NCBI GenBank assembly: GCA_030527115.1
Contig: JAUNBM010000011.1
Coordinates: 1-48,288 of the forward strand
Reading direction: 5' to 3'
Source: Clostridia bacterium
GTDB taxonomy: Bacteria > Bacillota > Clostridia > Christensenellales > CAG-138
DNA: 48,288 bases
The notes beneath the pieces are model-generated. The model worked only from the letters and a program-made list of their open reading frames with translations. It made no database searches and was not told the origin of the DNA. Shown in pieces: positions 18,592-25,514 of the stretch. How positions within the stretch are numbered: position 1 is the first letter of the stretch; each line of letters begins with the position of its first letter. A program made the translations under genes and the position numbers.

Positions 18592-18600
18592 CGGGATGGG

Positions 18601-18629
18601 ACTTGCTCCCTCCCCGGGAAGGAGCAAGT
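18601..18629 (+). promoter_or_regulatory. Hairpin that buries the ribosome-binding site of the SleB-like lipoprotein
   Basis: ACTTGCTCC (18601-18609) and GGAGCAAGT (18621-18629) are perfect reverse complements, with a further three G-C-rich pairs possible in the 11-base loop. The right arm contains the Shine-Dalgarno GGAG (18621-18624) and ends one base before the GTG start (18630). There is no T-run, so it is not a standard terminator. It begins nine bases after the hslU stop, close enough for a ribosome terminating there to open it. Confidence 0.75.
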
Positions 18630-19235
18630 GTGAAGCGTCTGTTTGTATTTCTTCTGGCCGTGTCCCTGCTTACAGGTTGCGCAAGCGCAAAGCAGGTGGT
18701 CTTAGAAAGGGTGGTCGTTCCGATCAGCGGGCCGGCGGCAACCTTAACGCCCAAGCCTCTGCCGGTTCCAACGCCGTCGCCCACGCCAACGCCCACTCCT
18801 TCGCCTTCTCCCACGCCGGAGCCTACCGTCCCGGTATACGTTTCTTATTTCAGTTGCACGGAGGAGGATTTGGTGCTTGCCGCCAAGGTTGCGTATCTGG
18901 AGGCGCGGGGCAAGGGCGAGGACGCTTACAGGGCGGTATTGAGCGTGATCTATAATCGTTGCATGGCGCCCAGGTTCGGGGGCGGGCAGACGGAGATTGA
19001 AACGGAGGTCTTTCGCAAGAATCAATTCTCCGTTATCAACCACCGAAACTTTGACAACCTCGAACCGCCCGAAGAAATAGTTGAATATGCGCGGGATATA
19101 TTCTATAATGGCAATATAAACGTTCCTTACAACATACTGTTTTTCTGCGCTTCGCGGTTGGGAACGAGTTGGGGTGGACGGAAGTTTTACAAGAATATCG
19201 GCGGAAACCTGTTTTTCTATGGGAACGTCGAATAA
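18630..19235 (+). CDS. SleB-like cell wall hydrolase, predicted lipoprotein
   Basis: The 201-residue product has a lipoprotein signal (FVFLLAVSLLTGC, C17), then a Pro/Thr/Ser-rich spacer of about 35 residues. The C-terminal domain resembles the hydrolase_2 family of SleB and CwlJ spore-cortex lytic enzymes (CTEEDLVLAAKVAYLEARGKG with the likely catalytic Glu, then VLSVIYNRC and FRKNQFSV). The predicted role is peptidoglycan cleavage from the outer face of the membrane. GTG 18630 follows AAGGAG at five bases; the longer frame from 18603 includes the hairpin. It could act in germination or in vegetative wall turnover; sequence alone does not decide. Confidence 0.82.
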   Translation: MKRLFVFLLAVSLLTGCASAKQVVLERVVVPISGPAATLTPKPLPVPTPSPTPTPTPSPSPTPEPTVPVYVSYFSCTEEDLVLAAKVAYLEARGKGEDAYRAVLSVIYNRCMAPRFGGGQTEIETEVFRKNQFSVINHRNFDNLEPPEEIVEYARDIFYNGNINVPYNILFFCASRLGTSWGGRKFYKNIGGNLFFYGNVE

Positions 19236-19248
19236 GGATGGGAGTAAT

Positions 19249-20895
19249 ATGGCAAAGAAACTAAAGATAATTCCCTTGGGGGGAATTGGGGAAATAGGCA
19301 AAAACATGACCGTGATTGAATACGGCGGCGATATCGTCGTCATCGACTGCGGCATAGTATTTCCCGACGATGAAATGCCCGGTATAGACGTTGTTATTCC
19401 GGACATGACTTATTTGGAACAAAATGCGGACAAGCTGAGGGGCTTTTTGATAACGCACGGGCATGAAGATCATATCGGCGCGCTTCCCTATGCGCTCGCA
19501 AAGTTCGATGTTCCCGTTTTTGGAACAAAGTTTACAATCGCGCTGATTGAACACAAGCTTCACGAGGCGAGGGTAAAGAGTAGCAAGCTTACCTGTTTAA
19601 ATCCCTCGGACACGATTCAGCTCGGCTGTTTTAAGGTCGAGTTCATAAAAACCGGACACTCGATTGCCGGCGCGGTCGCGCTTGCGATAACGACTCCGGT
19701 CGGAACAGTATTGCACACGGGCGACTTTAAGATGGATTTGACCCCTATCGACGGCGAACCGATAAACATCAACCGGTTTGCCTATTACGGCTCGCGTGGG
19801 GTTCTGGCGATGATGAGCGACAGCACCAATGTTGAACGCAACGGCTACACACAGTCGGAGCGGGAGATAGGCAAGACCTTTGAGCATTATTTTGATGTTG
19901 CCACAGGCAGGGTTATAGTTGCATCCTTCGCGTCCAATGTATACCGCCTCCAGCAGGTAGCCGATGTAGCCATCGCGCACGGCAGGGTTATATGCTTTCA
20001 GGGGCGCAGTATGGAGCAGGTGGTTGAGATTGCAAGGCGGCTCGGCTATCTAAAGATCCCGTCCGAGAGCATCGTTGCGGTAGATCAACTGAAAAAATAC
20101 CCCGATAATCAGGTCTGCGTTATAACAACCGGCAGTCAGGGCGAGCCTATGAGCGGCTTGTTCCGCATGGCGAATTCATCCCACCGGCTGAATATTGGTA
20201 AGGGCGATATGGTAATCGTATCGGCTTCCGCGATTCCCGGAAACGAAAAAGGCGTATCGAGGGTTATCAATGCGCTGTTCGCCAAGGGCGCAATGGTAGT
20301 CTATGATCAGATGGCGGACGTTCACGTATCGGGTCATGCCTGCAAAGAGGAGTTGCGGTTGATGCTATATATTTGCAAGCCCAAGTTCTTCATCCCCGTT
20401 CACGGCGAGTACCGCCACCTGAGCGTTCATAAGCATCTCGCCGAGGAGATGGGAATCGACAGCGAGCGTATCTTTGTTGCGCATAACGGTTCGGTTATCG
20501 AGCTTTCGCCCAAGAGAGGCGTTATGCAGGAGACCGTGCCGGCGGGCATGGTGATGGTCGACGGTTCAACAAATATCGAAGACGCCGTCATCAGGGATCG
20601 CAAGCTGCTTTCCAGGGACGGACTGGTTGCCGTCGTGATAACGCTTGACAGCGAAAACGGGCGTCAGCTCGCGCCGACGGAGATAATCTCGAGGGGCTTT
20701 ATCTATATGCGCGAATCGGAGGACTTCATAGCCGACTGCATCGAAAAACTCCAGCCCGAGATTAAAAAATTTGAAAATGCGGACAAGTCCGAGTACGCCG
20801 AGTTGAAGAACAATGTCAGGAGCAAGCTCAAGGCATACCTGAACGCCAAAACGAAGCGGACTCCGATAATAATACCGATTGTTGTACTGATATAG
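19249..20895 (+). CDS. rnj: Ribonuclease J
   Basis: RNase J is a metallo-beta-lactamase/beta-CASP enzyme with endo- and 5'-3' exonuclease activity, central to mRNA decay and rRNA maturation in Firmicutes. The 548-residue protein starts LKIIPLGGIGEIGKNM and has the metal-binding THGHEDHIGALP (H70, H72, D74, H75), GHSIAGAVA, HTGDFK, the beta-CASP region and HVSGHA, and a C-terminal domain ending in a hydrophobic strand. ATG 19249 is 13 bases after the lipoprotein stop. Longer in-frame starts (19174) run inside that gene. Whether this is J1 or J2 cannot be told without a second copy. Confidence 0.95.
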   Translation: MAKKLKIIPLGGIGEIGKNMTVIEYGGDIVVIDCGIVFPDDEMPGIDVVIPDMTYLEQNADKLRGFLITHGHEDHIGALPYALAKFDVPVFGTKFTIALIEHKLHEARVKSSKLTCLNPSDTIQLGCFKVEFIKTGHSIAGAVALAITTPVGTVLHTGDFKMDLTPIDGEPININRFAYYGSRGVLAMMSDSTNVERNGYTQSEREIGKTFEHYFDVATGRVIVASFASNVYRLQQVADVAIAHGRVICFQGRSMEQVVEIARRLGYLKIPSESIVAVDQLKKYPDNQVCVITTGSQGEPMSGLFRMANSSHRLNIGKGDMVIVSASAIPGNEKGVSRVINALFAKGAMVVYDQMADVHVSGHACKEELRLMLYICKPKFFIPVHGEYRHLSVHKHLAEEMGIDSERIFVAHNGSVIELSPKRGVMQETVPAGMVMVDGSTNIEDAVIRDRKLLSRDGLVAVVITLDSENGRQLAPTEIISRGFIYMRESEDFIADCIEKLQPEIKKFENADKSEYAELKNNVRSKLKAYLNAKTKRTPIIIPIVVLI

Positions 20896-20906
20896 GAGGT
20901 TGAATT

Positions 20907-21248
20907 ATGGTTTACGACAACGCCAGGGCATTGGCAAATGATTTGCAAAACAGCGAAGAATACACGCAGTATAAAGCTCTGCGCGAAGCCGCCTTTGCAA
21001 ACGAAACGACTAAAAATCTGATCGGCGAGTATCACAAGCTTCAGATGAAGGCGCAGGCGGCTTATCTGGGCGGTCAGAAGGACGATGAGACCATGGAAAA
21101 GCTCCAAAAACTTGGCGAGTTGCTTCAGCTCGACAGGACGGCTTCGGAATACTTGATTGCGGAATACAGGCTCAATACGATGCTCGGAGACGTGTATAAG
21201 ATCCTTGCCGATGCGATAGACGTAGACCTTTCCGCGCTGGAAGGCTGA
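20907..21248 (+). CDS. YlbF/YmcA (DUF964) family protein
   Basis: The 113-residue, almost wholly helical protein matches the YlbF/YmcA/YheA family: ARALANDLQNSEEYTQYK at the start and LIGEYHKLQMKAQ in the middle. It contains no cysteine, so it resembles the YheA/YmcA-like members rather than the cysteine-bearing iron-sulfur subunits. GGAGG precedes the ATG, and the stop overlaps the mltG start. A second family member lies at 44738-45064. Family members in Bacillus (RicA, RicF) assist RNase Y; its position next to RNase J suggests a link with RNA decay, but this is inference. Confidence 0.85.
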   Translation: MVYDNARALANDLQNSEEYTQYKALREAAFANETTKNLIGEYHKLQMKAQAAYLGGQKDDETMEKLQKLGELLQLDRTASEYLIAEYRLNTMLGDVYKILADAIDVDLSALEG

Positions 21249-22396
21249 TGGCGGAGCGGAATCAGAAGGAAATATCCGCTAAGCGGATCAGATGGATGCA
21301 GACCTGGAAGATTCTGCGGCCGATTGCCACGGCGGTGATAAGCGTCGCCGCAGTTGTGCTAATCGTCTCCTTTGGAGCGCGCTATATCCTCTCGAATTTC
21401 GTCTATCCGGTCGATTCCGATGACGCAACCCCGATTGAGGTGGTGATCCCCGAAAGCTCATCCGCCGGAACTATCGCCCAGCTTCTTTATACCGCCTGCG
21501 GCGAGGGGAACGAGGGACTGATAGTCAACACCGCCTCCTTCAAGATATACGTTGACTTTGTGGGCAAGGCGGGCAGCCTTAAGGCGGGAACCTACATCCT
21601 ATCCAAAAATATGTCGATTGCGGAGATTGTCGATATCCTCTGCGCGGGCAATCCGGCGCGCCAAACAACGCGCATTACCATACCGGAGGGCTATACCGTG
21701 GAGGACATAGCAAAATTGCTGGTTGATAGCGGTTTGATTGATGACGAGGCGGTATTTTTAAATCTCTGCAACGATAGCGCAATGTTCTCCAATTATTCGT
21801 TCATAGCCGCGCTGGACAACAGAACCGAGCGCAAATATCTGCTTGAGGGCTATCTTTTCCCCGATACCTATGAGGTGTATGTGGACGGAACCTGCGAGGA
21901 GATAATTCAGCGGATGCTGTCGCGTTTTGACGCGGTTTATACGGGTGAGTATGTTACAAGAGCGAATGAGCTGGGCATGACGATGAACCAGGTTATTACG
22001 CTTGCTTCCATAATCGAGCGCGAGGCGCGCGACGACGAGGACTTCGTCCGCGTTTCGGCGGTGTTTCATAACAGAATCGCTCAGGGAATGAACCTGGAAT
22101 CCTGCGCAACCCTGTCCTATGCGCTCGGCGTGAACAAGTATACGTTTACCACCGAGGAGCTGGCTACCGTTTCGGCATACAATACCTATCGCAACTCAAA
22201 TCTGCCGATAGGACCTATCAGCAATCCCGGCGAGAGGGCGATATTAGCGGCGCTTTATCCGGATGAAACCTTTATGGCGGAGGGCTATCTCTACTTCTGC
22301 AACATGGATATAAATACCACTACCGCCTTAGTCTTTTCTAAGACCTATGAGGAGCATTTGGAAAACGTGGAACTGTATTCGCAGTATTGGGATTGA
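21248..22396 (+). CDS. mltG: MltG, endolytic peptidoglycan transglycosylase
   Basis: MltG cuts nascent glycan strands at the membrane and sets their length. The 382-residue protein has a short cytoplasmic tail, one membrane helix (about 25-47), a LysM-like region and the YceG catalytic domain. That domain has GYLFPDTYEV, LASIIEREARDD (catalytic Glu E257), SCATLSYALG and YNTYRNSNLPIGPISNPG. The start overlaps the preceding stop by one base. A strong terminator hairpin begins 19 bases after its stop and runs into sigK. Confidence 0.95.
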   Translation: MAERNQKEISAKRIRWMQTWKILRPIATAVISVAAVVLIVSFGARYILSNFVYPVDSDDATPIEVVIPESSSAGTIAQLLYTACGEGNEGLIVNTASFKIYVDFVGKAGSLKAGTYILSKNMSIAEIVDILCAGNPARQTTRITIPEGYTVEDIAKLLVDSGLIDDEAVFLNLCNDSAMFSNYSFIAALDNRTERKYLLEGYLFPDTYEVYVDGTCEEIIQRMLSRFDAVYTGEYVTRANELGMTMNQVITLASIIEREARDDEDFVRVSAVFHNRIAQGMNLESCATLSYALGVNKYTFTTEELATVSAYNTYRNSNLPIGPISNPGERAILAALYPDETFMAEGYLYFCNMDINTTTALVFSKTYEEHLENVELYSQYWD

Positions 22397-22422
22397 TAAT
22401 TCGACAATTTTGAGCATACCCT
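22394..22422 (+). promoter_or_regulatory. Candidate SigE-type promoter for sigK
   Basis: TGATAAT (22394-22400) and CATACCCT (22415-22422) are 14 bases apart. Compared with the Bacillus SigE consensus (KMATATT, CATACANT) the first matches 5 of 7 and the second 6 of 7 specified positions, with the expected spacing. Transcription would begin near 22429, inside the loop of the overlapping terminator hairpin. The match is by eye; sigK of Bacillus is SigE-dependent, which makes it plausible. Confidence 0.45.
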
Positions 22423-22454
22423 TTTGTGAGGTGAAAGGGTATGTTTTCTTTTTT
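22415..22454 (+). terminator. Intrinsic terminator of the mltG unit, overlapping the sigK start
   Basis: CATACCCTTT (22415-22424) pairs perfectly with AAAGGGTATG (22434-22443) around a nine-base loop that holds GAGG, and is followed by ten T in eleven bases (22444-22454). The start codon of sigK (22441-22443) is the last three bases of the stem, and the T-run encodes its next codons. Three further weak pairs can extend the stem. Read-through from mltG should end here. Confidence 0.88.
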
Positions 22455-23130
22455 GTCGATGCTTTTGGACGTCTTTTTCTTTGTCGGCTATGTCGGTCAA
22501 ACGCATTCGTTTCCAAACCCGCTTTCCAAGGAGGAGGAGCAAAGGTATATACTTCAGCTTCAAGCGGGGGATCAGGAGGCGCGGGAAAAGCTGATCGTCC
22601 ACAATTTGAGGTTGGTTGCCCATATTGCAAAGAAGTACGCAAAGACGGGCAGGGATACCGATGATATAATCTCGATAGGCGCGATTGGATTGATAAAAGC
22701 GGTATCCACCTTCAGTCCCGAAAAGGGGACGCTCTCCGGATACGCTTCAAAATGTATTGAGAACGAGATATTGATGAGCCTTCGAACCGAAAGAAAGCAG
22801 GTTATGGAGGTGTCCTTGCATGAGCCAATAGGGACGGATCATGACGGGAACGAATTGTCGCTGGCAGACCTTATGGGTGCGGACGCCGAAACGGTTTTTG
22901 ACCAGGTTCAGGCGCGGATTGACGCGGATATATTGAAAAAAGTCATGGAAAAAACGCTCACGCCGCGGGAAGCCACGATTTTAAACTATCGCTTCGGCCT
23001 GCTTGGCGGTTACTGTATGCCCCAGCGCGAGGTAGCGGAGCTTCTGGACATCTCGCGCTCCTATGTCTCGCGAATCGAGAAAAAAGCTATGCAAAAGATG
23101 CTCGCCGCCTTAAAACCGTATTACGGATAA
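22441..23130 (+). CDS. sigK: RNA polymerase sporulation sigma factor SigK (pro-SigK)
   Basis: SigK directs late mother-cell transcription (coat and cortex maturation). The 229-residue protein has a hydrophobic pro-sequence (about 1-22) followed by HSFPNPLSKEEE, the region-2 block HNLRLVAHIAKKY and DDIISIGAIGLIKAV, CIENEILMSLR, VSLHEPIGTDHDGNE, and a region-4 helix-turn-helix ending ISRSYVSRIEKKA. The reading frame is intact, with no skin-type interruption. GAGG (22428-22431) sits before ATG 22441. A second in-frame ATG (22459) would shorten the pro-peptide. Removal of the leader by a SpoIVFB-like protease is expected. The start region doubles as a terminator. Confidence 0.94.
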   Translation: MFSFLSMLLDVFFFVGYVGQTHSFPNPLSKEEEQRYILQLQAGDQEAREKLIVHNLRLVAHIAKKYAKTGRDTDDIISIGAIGLIKAVSTFSPEKGTLSGYASKCIENEILMSLRTERKQVMEVSLHEPIGTDHDGNELSLADLMGADAETVFDQVQARIDADILKKVMEKTLTPREATILNYRFGLLGGYCMPQREVAELLDISRSYVSRIEKKAMQKMLAALKPYYG

Positions 23131-23145
23131 AATGTGACAAAAGCC

Positions 23146-23188
23146 CGCCCCGAACCCCTTGACAGGGGAGAGCGGGGCGTAATAGAAT
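23146..23188 (+). promoter_or_regulatory. radC promoter embedded in a G+C-rich hairpin
   Basis: CGCCCCG (23146-23152) pairs with CGGGGCG (23173-23179), and inside it CCCCT (23155-23159) pairs with AGGGG (23164-23168). A perfect -35 TTGACA (23159-23164) forms the tip of this hairpin, and TAGAAT (23183-23188) lies 18 bases further. The hairpin lacks a T-run. It may end the sigK transcript, hide the promoter, or act as an operator. Confidence 0.7.
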
Positions 23189-23215
23189 CTGATAAGCAGA
23201 AGAAGGAGAGTCCAA

Positions 23216-23980
23216 ATGGCGGAGGGACATCGGGAAAGGTTACGGGCGCAGTTTTCGGCAAACGGAGTTAAGGGGATGGCGGATCACAACATTCTGGAGC
23301 TGTTGCTCACCTATGCGATCCCAAGGCGCGAAACCAACACCCTGGCACATAGATTGATCGAGCGGTTCGGCACGCTGGAACGGGTTTTGAAAGCGGAGCG
23401 CGAAGAGCTGATGCAGGTTGAGGGGATAGGGGAACAGGCGGCGATACTCATTCGATTGACGTTTGAACTCACACAACGAATAGTTTTGAATACTTTTTCC
23501 AGCCTAAAAAACCGCACACGGATAGTGGGCGCTGTGGACGCCTGCAGATACGCGATGGCAACGTCGATGGGTGACAAATATGAGACCATAAGGCTGATTT
23601 CGCTGGATGTGAACGGATTTGTAGTCAACACAAACGTATTATCGACCGGAACGCTGGAGACCGCGCCTGTGGAGCTAAGGCACATCATAGAGAAAGCCCT
23701 GAACAACAAAGCGCATTCGATAATCCTAACGCATAATCACCCGTCGGGAATCCCTTTGCCGTCGGAGGAGGATATGCGCGTCTTTAGCAAGGTGCGCGAG
23801 CTATGCGAGAACATCGGGATAAGGGTATTCGACCAGCTGATAGTATGCGAGGGCGCGGTATACAGCGCGGAACGGGAGCGGGTATATGTGATTCCGAATC
23901 TAAGCGTGAGCCAGGCATTGACGATAGACGAGTATTACAGCGGCCGGATAATGGCTGAGGAGCGAATAATCGGAGAATAA
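23216..23980 (+). CDS. radC: RadC family JAB/MPN-domain protein
   Basis: The 254-residue protein has an N-terminal helix-hairpin-helix region (MQVEGIGEQAAILIRL) and a C-terminal JAB1/MPN metalloprotease-like domain with THNHPSGIPLPSEED (H173, H175, S177). The name comes from an old radiation-sensitivity allele; the biochemical role remains unsettled. The ATG at 23216 has GGAG upstream (AAGAAGGAGAG). It stands alone under its own promoter. The C-terminus carries a short extra tail after the usual end of the domain. Confidence 0.92.
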   Translation: MAEGHRERLRAQFSANGVKGMADHNILELLLTYAIPRRETNTLAHRLIERFGTLERVLKAEREELMQVEGIGEQAAILIRLTFELTQRIVLNTFSSLKNRTRIVGAVDACRYAMATSMGDKYETIRLISLDVNGFVVNTNVLSTGTLETAPVELRHIIEKALNNKAHSIILTHNHPSGIPLPSEEDMRVFSKVRELCENIGIRVFDQLIVCEGAVYSAERERVYVIPNLSVSQALTIDEYYSGRIMAEERIIGE

Positions 23981-23986
23981 GCGGGG

Positions 23987-24005
23987 TTTACAGAATATTT
24001 ACAGA
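23987..24005 (+). repeat. TTTACAGA direct repeat, 11-bp period
   Basis: TTTACAGA occurs at 23987-23994 and again at 23998-24005, one helical turn apart. It lies about 20 bases before the -35 of the small Cys protein. Such phased repeats can be binding sites for a dimeric activator, but two copies may also be chance. Confidence 0.35.
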
Positions 24006-24022
24006 GGCGGGCTTTAGGGCTC

Positions 24023-24051
24023 TTGAAGAATAAAGGGCAGGATGCTATAAT
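24023..24051 (+). promoter_or_regulatory. Promoter for the 61-residue Cys protein
   Basis: TTGAAG (24023-24028) and TATAAT (24046-24051) are 17 bases apart, with a TGc extended -10 before the second box. A Shine-Dalgarno GGAG (24087-24090) and an ATG (24098) follow, which supports the small gene downstream as real. Confidence 0.75.
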
Positions 24052-24097
24052 AAAAAAGCACATAAGCAACAAAAAATAAACAAGTTGGAGAAAACAG

Positions 24098-24283
24098 ATG
24101 AAGAACTACAAGTGTTGTTGCAAATGCCCAAATATCGAGGAATGGGCGCTGCTTTACCGGCAAGCGGGAGGCGATACGATAGTCTGCCTAAGATGCCGGA
24201 GGATATGGAAAACGACGGCGGGATATGTAAGCGAACTGAAACCAATGAGCGCAAAGATCTCACCGCATCCATCTCAAAGCTGA
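24098..24283 (+). CDS. Small Cys-rich protein, possible zinc ribbon (61 aa)
   Basis: I do not recognise this gene. It encodes 61 residues beginning MKNYKCCCKCPNIEEWALLY. Cysteine clusters (CCCKC near residues 6-10 and CLRC near 30-33) are spaced like the two halves of a zinc ribbon, followed by a basic segment and a Ser/Pro-rich tail. Support for translation is its own promoter (24023-24051) and GGAG seven bases before the ATG. A slightly longer frame from TTG 24085 overlaps in another register, but its start coincides with the ribosome-binding site, so I prefer this one. The function is unknown. Confidence 0.6.
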   Translation: MKNYKCCCKCPNIEEWALLYRQAGGDTIVCLRCRRIWKTTAGYVSELKPMSAKISPHPSQS

Positions 24284-24432
24284 AAGGCTAACGAAAACAC
24301 TATCCAACAAAAAAACGCATTTGGCGTCCTTTTGCGTTACCTAAAAAACCTATTGCGCCGTTGTTTATAATAGGGTGCGGCTGGGGAGAGCGGCTCTTTT
24401 TTGCTAAATTTCCTGTGCTTTTTACCTTAAGC
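24284..24432. other. Intergenic stretch with no clear gene
   Basis: About 150 bases separate the Cys protein from the lysR promoter. It contains an isolated TATAAT (24366-24371) without a fitting -35. It also has two direct copies of GCGGCT and a short weak hairpin followed by six T. A tiny untranslated transcript is possible, but nothing here is strong enough to call. Confidence 0.3.
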
Positions 24433-24461
24433 TTGAAAACCTTTGCGTGTTTGCGTATAAT
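24433..24461 (+). promoter_or_regulatory. Promoter of the lysR gene
   Basis: TTGAAA (24433-24438) and a perfect TATAAT (24456-24461) are separated by 17 bases. The lysR start follows 43 bases later, with GGAGG in between. Confidence 0.8.
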
Positions 24462-24503
24462 ATAGCCATTGATTCATAAATTCAAAGATTGGAGGCTCCG
24501 TTT

Positions 24504-25403
24504 ATGTTGTTTCGACAGATGAAATATTTTACAACCGTAGTGGAATGCAACAGCTTTACGGAGGCGGCGGAACGCTGTTTTATATCGCAATCCGCTATCT
24601 CTCAACAGATTCGCGCCCTTGAGAAGGATCTCGGAGTCGAGCTTATCCGGCGCGAAAACCGCAGATTCACCTTGACCCCCGCCGGAGAGTATTTTTATTC
24701 GCAGAGCCGTTTGATGCTTGAGGAGGCCGACGCCATCCGCCGCGAGACGATTCGCCTTGCCCAGTCGGACAATACAAAGCTTCGTCTGGGCTATCCCAAG
24801 AATTACAGCGGGCGCGAGTTCCACGAAGCAATCGCAGAATTTACCGGAGTGCATCCGGAGATTTCAATTGACATAGTGAACGGCACGCATGAGGAGCTGT
24901 ACGATATGATACGCTTCGGGAGAGTCGATCTGGTTATAAACGATCAACGCAGGGTCTTTTCCGACGAATATGAAAATTATGTGCTGTCCGACGGCTGTTG
25001 TTTTATTGAGATTTCGTCCAACAACCCGCTGAGCGCGCAAAAGAAAATAACTTTTGCGGAGTTGAAGCGGCTGTCCTGTATCTTGATAGCGCCGCCAAAG
25101 CAACGCGAAGCGGAGCAAAGCTATTATCGCGACACTCTCGGTTTCAGCGGCAATTTCCTTTTTGCGGAAAATTTGGAGGAGGGCAGGCTGATGGTACTCG
25201 GCAACCGCGGCTTCTTGCCGCTTGAGTGCTTCGGGTCGCTCGCACCCGTCGTCTCGGCAATAAGAAGGATTCCGCTGTATCGGGGCGATCAGCCGATAAG
25301 AAGAAAGATATGCGCCTTCTGGCGAAAACAACAGCCCAACTGCCGCGCAAAGGATTTCACTTTAACCCTGCACGCCCTTATTCAACGCAGTTGTTGCAAA
25401 TAA
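24504..25403 (+). CDS. LysR-family transcriptional regulator
   Basis: The 299-residue protein has the N-terminal winged helix of LysR regulators (MKYFTTVVECNSFTEAAERC, then SQSAISQQIRALEKDLGVELI and TPAGEYFY) and a C-terminal periplasmic-binding-protein-like effector domain from about 90. The effector is not predictable. ATG 24504 was chosen over TTG 24489 because the latter overlaps the GGAGG site. It points the same way as the reductase-flavodoxin operon that starts 110 bases downstream and is its likely target. The inverted repeat at 25427-25496 could be the operator. Confidence 0.92.
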   Translation: MLFRQMKYFTTVVECNSFTEAAERCFISQSAISQQIRALEKDLGVELIRRENRRFTLTPAGEYFYSQSRLMLEEADAIRRETIRLAQSDNTKLRLGYPKNYSGREFHEAIAEFTGVHPEISIDIVNGTHEELYDMIRFGRVDLVINDQRRVFSDEYENYVLSDGCCFIEISSNNPLSAQKKITFAELKRLSCILIAPPKQREAEQSYYRDTLGFSGNFLFAENLEEGRLMVLGNRGFLPLECFGSLAPVVSAIRRIPLYRGDQPIRRKICAFWRKQQPNCRAKDFTLTLHALIQRSCCK

Positions 25404-25426
25404 TCAAAGTGTTGATTTTGGATAAG

Positions 25427-25496
25427 TTTTACTAATCGAGCCGGCTTGAAATAGGAATTGCTCATTTTATCCGTTGATTCTATAATATTAGTAAAA
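25427..25496 (+). promoter_or_regulatory. Promoter of the reductase operon flanked by a 10-bp inverted repeat
   Basis: TTGCTC (25458-25463) and TATAAT (25481-25486) form a promoter with 17-base spacing. TTTTACTAAT (25427-25436) and its exact reverse complement ATTAGTAAAA (25487-25496) flank it, 50 bases apart, one upstream of the -35 and one just after the -10. Two sites 60 bases centre to centre could bind one regulator that loops or wraps the DNA. The neighbouring LysR protein is the obvious candidate, by inference only. Confidence 0.65.
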
Positions 25497-25514
25497 GCGT
25501 GAAAGGATGAGAAA

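Noticed and set aside
18775..18832. Repetitive Pro/Thr-coding DNA as a tandem repeat or CRISPR-like element
   Set aside because: It is an in-frame flexible linker of the lipoprotein (alternating Pro, Thr and Ser), which explains the low complexity.
22441..23130. Interrupted sigK (skin-like element)
   Set aside because: The reading frame covers pro-sequence, region 2 and region 4 without a break.
24085..24291. 68-residue frame overlapping the small Cys protein
   Set aside because: Its TTG start coincides with the Shine-Dalgarno GGAG of the better-supported frame at 24098, and its sequence has no domain-like pattern.
24366..24371. Isolated TATAAT as a promoter for a small RNA
   Set aside because: No -35 is found at 16-18 bases and there is no extended -10; the following hairpin is only about four strong pairs, so evidence is too thin.
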